NCBI GenBank assembly: GCA_022574115.1
Contig: JACZSS010000136.1
Coordinates: 1-7,074, forward strand
Length of the DNA: 7,074 nucleotides
Reading direction: 5' to 3'
Origin: Candidatus Heimdallarchaeota archaeon
GTDB lineage: Archaea > Asgardarchaeota > Heimdallarchaeia > Heimdallarchaeales > Kariarchaeaceae
Part shown: in pieces, positions 6,467-7,074 of the stretch
How the letters are laid out: every line of letters begins with the position of its first letter
Position numbering within the stretch: the stretch's first letter is position 1
Position numbers and translations under genes: made by a program
Notes under the pieces: generated by a model
Told to the model about the DNA's origin: nothing
Databases searched by the model: none
What the model saw: the letters and a program-made list of their open reading frames with translations, nothing else

Positions 6467-6812
6467 TATTCGAAATTTCGTCCCAATGATACTATTGTCG
6501 CCTTCTGTAGATTCATTATGAAAGATCTTGATATTGAGAGTTTTTGAGGATTTCTCTGCATCGGAATAAATTTGACACCCACATCTATCTCAAGTCCTCA
6601 TAATTGTTTAGAAGAACAGTAATGAGTTATCGATCTGTTGTTAACCCGTGTTTCAACAAAGTTTTTGACCCTCAAATGACAAACTTCCGAGATTGAGTCT
6701 GACAGTTTTGGGACAGATTCAAAAACGGTGAGGGATTCGGGAGGTAGATGAATAGTCAAACATCCTATCTCTCACAGATAGTGAGATCAGTGATCTTGAA
6801 GTACTTTCGCAC
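6467..6812. other. Divergent gap between the beta-helix gene and the transposase
   Basis: This gap must hold the beta-helix promoter (minus strand) and probably the left end of the insertion element. A modest TATA-like AAATTTAT lies on the minus strand near 6566-6573. CGAAATTTCG, a perfect 10-base palindrome, is at 6471-6480. The element's terminal repeat cannot be fixed without its right end; IS630-type elements insert at TA. No complete gene is seen, although the transposase frame is already open from 6756. Confidence 0.5.
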
Positions 6813-7074
6813 ATGAAAAGATATTATTTGCGATGTAAAATTATCCTTTTTAGCAACTTGGGAATTGAACCAAGAAATATTGCAGTTCTGTTGAACTGCC
6901 ATATCCAAACGGTGTGGTGCAGGTTACGAGAGTGGGAGTTGTCTGGATTTGAAGGTCTGAAGGTAAAAATACGGGAAGAATCACCTGAAATTTTGGCATG
7001 GAAAAGCCAAGTTTTAGAGACAGTAGACACTCGCCCCCAAGAATTGGGGTACGGCTTCGCCACCTGGTCAATCA
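6813..7074 (+). CDS. IS630-type transposase, N-terminal HTH part (runs off the window)
   Basis: A plus-strand frame runs from ATG 6813 to the window edge without a stop (87 complete codons). It shows a helix-turn-helix as in IS630-family transposases: a first helix, then GIEPRNIAVLLNCHIQTVWCRLREWE (residues 17-42) in the order 'G.s...IA..L..s..TV.r.l..w', then GFEGL (45-49), and SPEILAWKSQVLETV (57-71) leading to PQELGYGFATWS (75-86), which matches the conserved 'speelGy....Ws' of these proteins. The DDE nuclease domain would lie beyond the window. Coding-like sequence continues upstream in frame (LSLTDSEISDLEVLSHMK) to a TAG at 6753-6755, so the true start may be earlier or the 5' end may be damaged. 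Other HTH proteins of the same superfamily are the alternative. Two minus-strand open frames over this stretch are shadows. Confidence 0.7.
   Translation, partial: MKRYYLRCKIILFSNLGIEPRNIAVLLNCHIQTVWCRLREWELSGFEGLKVKIREESPEILAWKSQVLETVDTRPQELGYGFATWSI

Noticed and set aside
6852..6900. tRNA-like B-box GGTTCAATTCC and a nearby 7-bp hairpin on the minus strand
   Set aside because: The T-arm stem needs an 8-base loop or mismatches, the hairpin has a 4-base loop instead of a 7-base anticodon loop, and no matching acceptor 5' strand exists. The stretch is explained by the transposase frame.
6850..7071. Two overlapping minus-strand open frames of 73 and 79 codons
   Set aside because: Their translations are rich in Ser, His, Trp and Arg with no motif, and they lie opposite a plus-strand frame with a clear transposase HTH pattern; they are shadows of it.

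Overview
The window looks archaeal, and an Asgard lineage (Lokiarchaeia/Heimdallarchaeia-like) is my best guess. This is an inference from gene style, not a marker-gene call. The points in favour are AT-rich DNA, TATA-type promoter elements, and a large secreted parallel beta-helix protein with an Ig-like stalk, one C-terminal membrane anchor and a short charged cytoplasmic tail. Three complete protein genes and two edge fragments can be supported.

Layout, left to right. (a) 1-71: the possible 3' end of a plus-strand gene of unknown identity. (b) 116-1156, minus strand: a short-chain dehydrogenase/reductase (SDR). Its reading frame is cut by one TAA at 209-211, yet what looks like the family's normal C-terminus continues in the same frame to 116. 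(c) 1157-1396: a divergent control region with an SDR Shine-Dalgarno site, a TATA box and three copies of an 18-bp palindrome, TTGGAA-N6-TTCCAA. Two copies are exactly abutted and one lies close to the SDR start. (d) 1397-1918, plus strand: a GNAT-family N-acetyltransferase. (e) 1919-3556: about 1.6 kb with no convincing gene. It is the shared 3' side of two convergent genes and holds a hairpin plus T10 terminator candidate, a palindrome beside a strong TATA box, a very AT-rich stretch and small hairpins. (f) 3557-6466, minus strand: the 969-residue NosD-like beta-helix surface protein. (g) 6467-6812: a divergent gap. (h) 6813 to the right edge, plus strand: the N-terminal part of a transposase of the IS630 type (HTH domain). 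It has no stop inside the window, and two minus-strand open frames overlie it as shadows.

The SDR and GNAT genes diverge from a shared intergenic region and may respond to the same palindrome-binding repressor, which is not encoded here. The beta-helix protein and the transposase show no functional link to them. The items most worth a second look are the palindromic operator cluster, the in-frame TAA that removes a conserved-looking SDR C-terminus, and the TATA box with palindrome in a convergent gap where no promoter would be needed. I did not find a clear multi-gene novel system.
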